Shown here one piece after another: positions 63,971 to 64,000 of a stretch of DNA of 64,000 nt. Positions within the stretch are counted from its first letter, which is position 1. Each line of letters starts with the position of its first letter. The DNA lies in NCBI GenBank assembly GCA_963771905.1, contig CAVYVI010000002.1, forward strand, positions 62,001 to 126,000, in the 5' to 3' direction. The position numbers and the translations under genes are program-made. Source of the stretch: Palsa-147 sp963771905 (GTDB taxonomy: Bacteria; Acidobacteriota; Terriglobia; Acidiferrales; UBA7541). A model generated the notes under the pieces. It was given only the letters and a program-made list of their open reading frames with translations, did no database searches and was not told the DNA's origin.

Positions 63971-63995
63971 GCGCAGCTGAAGATTACAGCTGCGC
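63971..63995 (+). terminator. Hairpin downstream of the last gene
   Basis: GCGCAGCT and AGCTGCGC form a perfect 8-bp stem with a 9-nt loop 60 bp after the stop. The following bases (TTGCG) give no real T-run before the window ends. Confidence 0.45.
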
Positions 63996-64000
63996 TTGCG

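Overview
This is a GC-rich bacterial chromosome segment that looks like Acidobacteriota. The clues are the gene set and several lineage-style features: PPDK with split glyQS, DUF1844, DUF899, exported Sm-like repeat proteins, an NRAMP permease with a detached MgtE-type regulator, and a non-coding palindromic repeat. This assignment is inferred from content; there is no rRNA or tRNA gene in the window to confirm it. I saw no CRISPR array, transposase, integrase or phage gene.

Layout. 1-6.5 kb: a minus-strand operon recO-glyQ-glyS-ppdK, with ppdK cut by the window edge. 6.9-8.6 kb: PfkB sugar kinase and rhomboid protease. 8.7-14.4 kb: an isopropylmalate-type dehydrogenase, a VOC protein, and a minus-strand group mazG / GNAT / enolase-superfamily racemase / DMT exporter that resembles an N-succinylamino-acid racemase pathway. 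14.4-17.5 kb: a loose accessory region with one copy of an 80-bp repeat, a frameshifted secreted-protein gene and small unknowns. 17.7-20.1 kb: DUF1844, PhnP-like hydrolase, ribF. 20.2-25.0 kb: uppS-cdsA-dxr-rseP-fur, linking isoprenoid, lipid and envelope functions.

25.4-30.1 kb holds the most interesting system: a promoter, a 300-nt leader with a 50-codon ORF and an intrinsic terminator, then a soluble PRC-barrel/MgtE-N/CBS protein translationally coupled to an NRAMP-type permease whose metal-site residues differ from the classical Mn/Fe transporters. I infer a Mg2+ (or related cation) uptake system with its own sensor and attenuator. A decayed duplicate of the permease 3' end lies just downstream.

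30.2-40.0 kb: mutS-anmK-solute-binding lipoprotein, a Sua5-type enzyme, and a SpoU methylase-rarA-beta-propeller operon. 40.0-47.6 kb: a long tightly coupled minus-strand operon (LytTR regulator, acyl-CoA dehydrogenase, trpS, scpA, scpB, rluB-like, hisC, CoA-binding protein). 47.8-52.1 kb: NUDIX hydrolase, PolX, and a three-gene redox operon in which a membrane cyclic-nucleotide-binding protein sits between a tetraheme and a monoheme cytochrome c. 52.2-64 kb: exported DUF4097 protein with a frameshift, a Tat-exported FAD oxidoreductase, secreted unknowns including two Sm-like proteins, glutamine synthetase, inositol-phosphate synthase, a repeat-rich gap, an LRAT-like protein, a lone Flp pilin and a secreted protein with a TonB-C-like end.

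Many genes overlap by 4 bp (ATGA/GTGA), and several start with TTG behind a good ribosome-binding site, which shifts several gene starts away from the first ATG.
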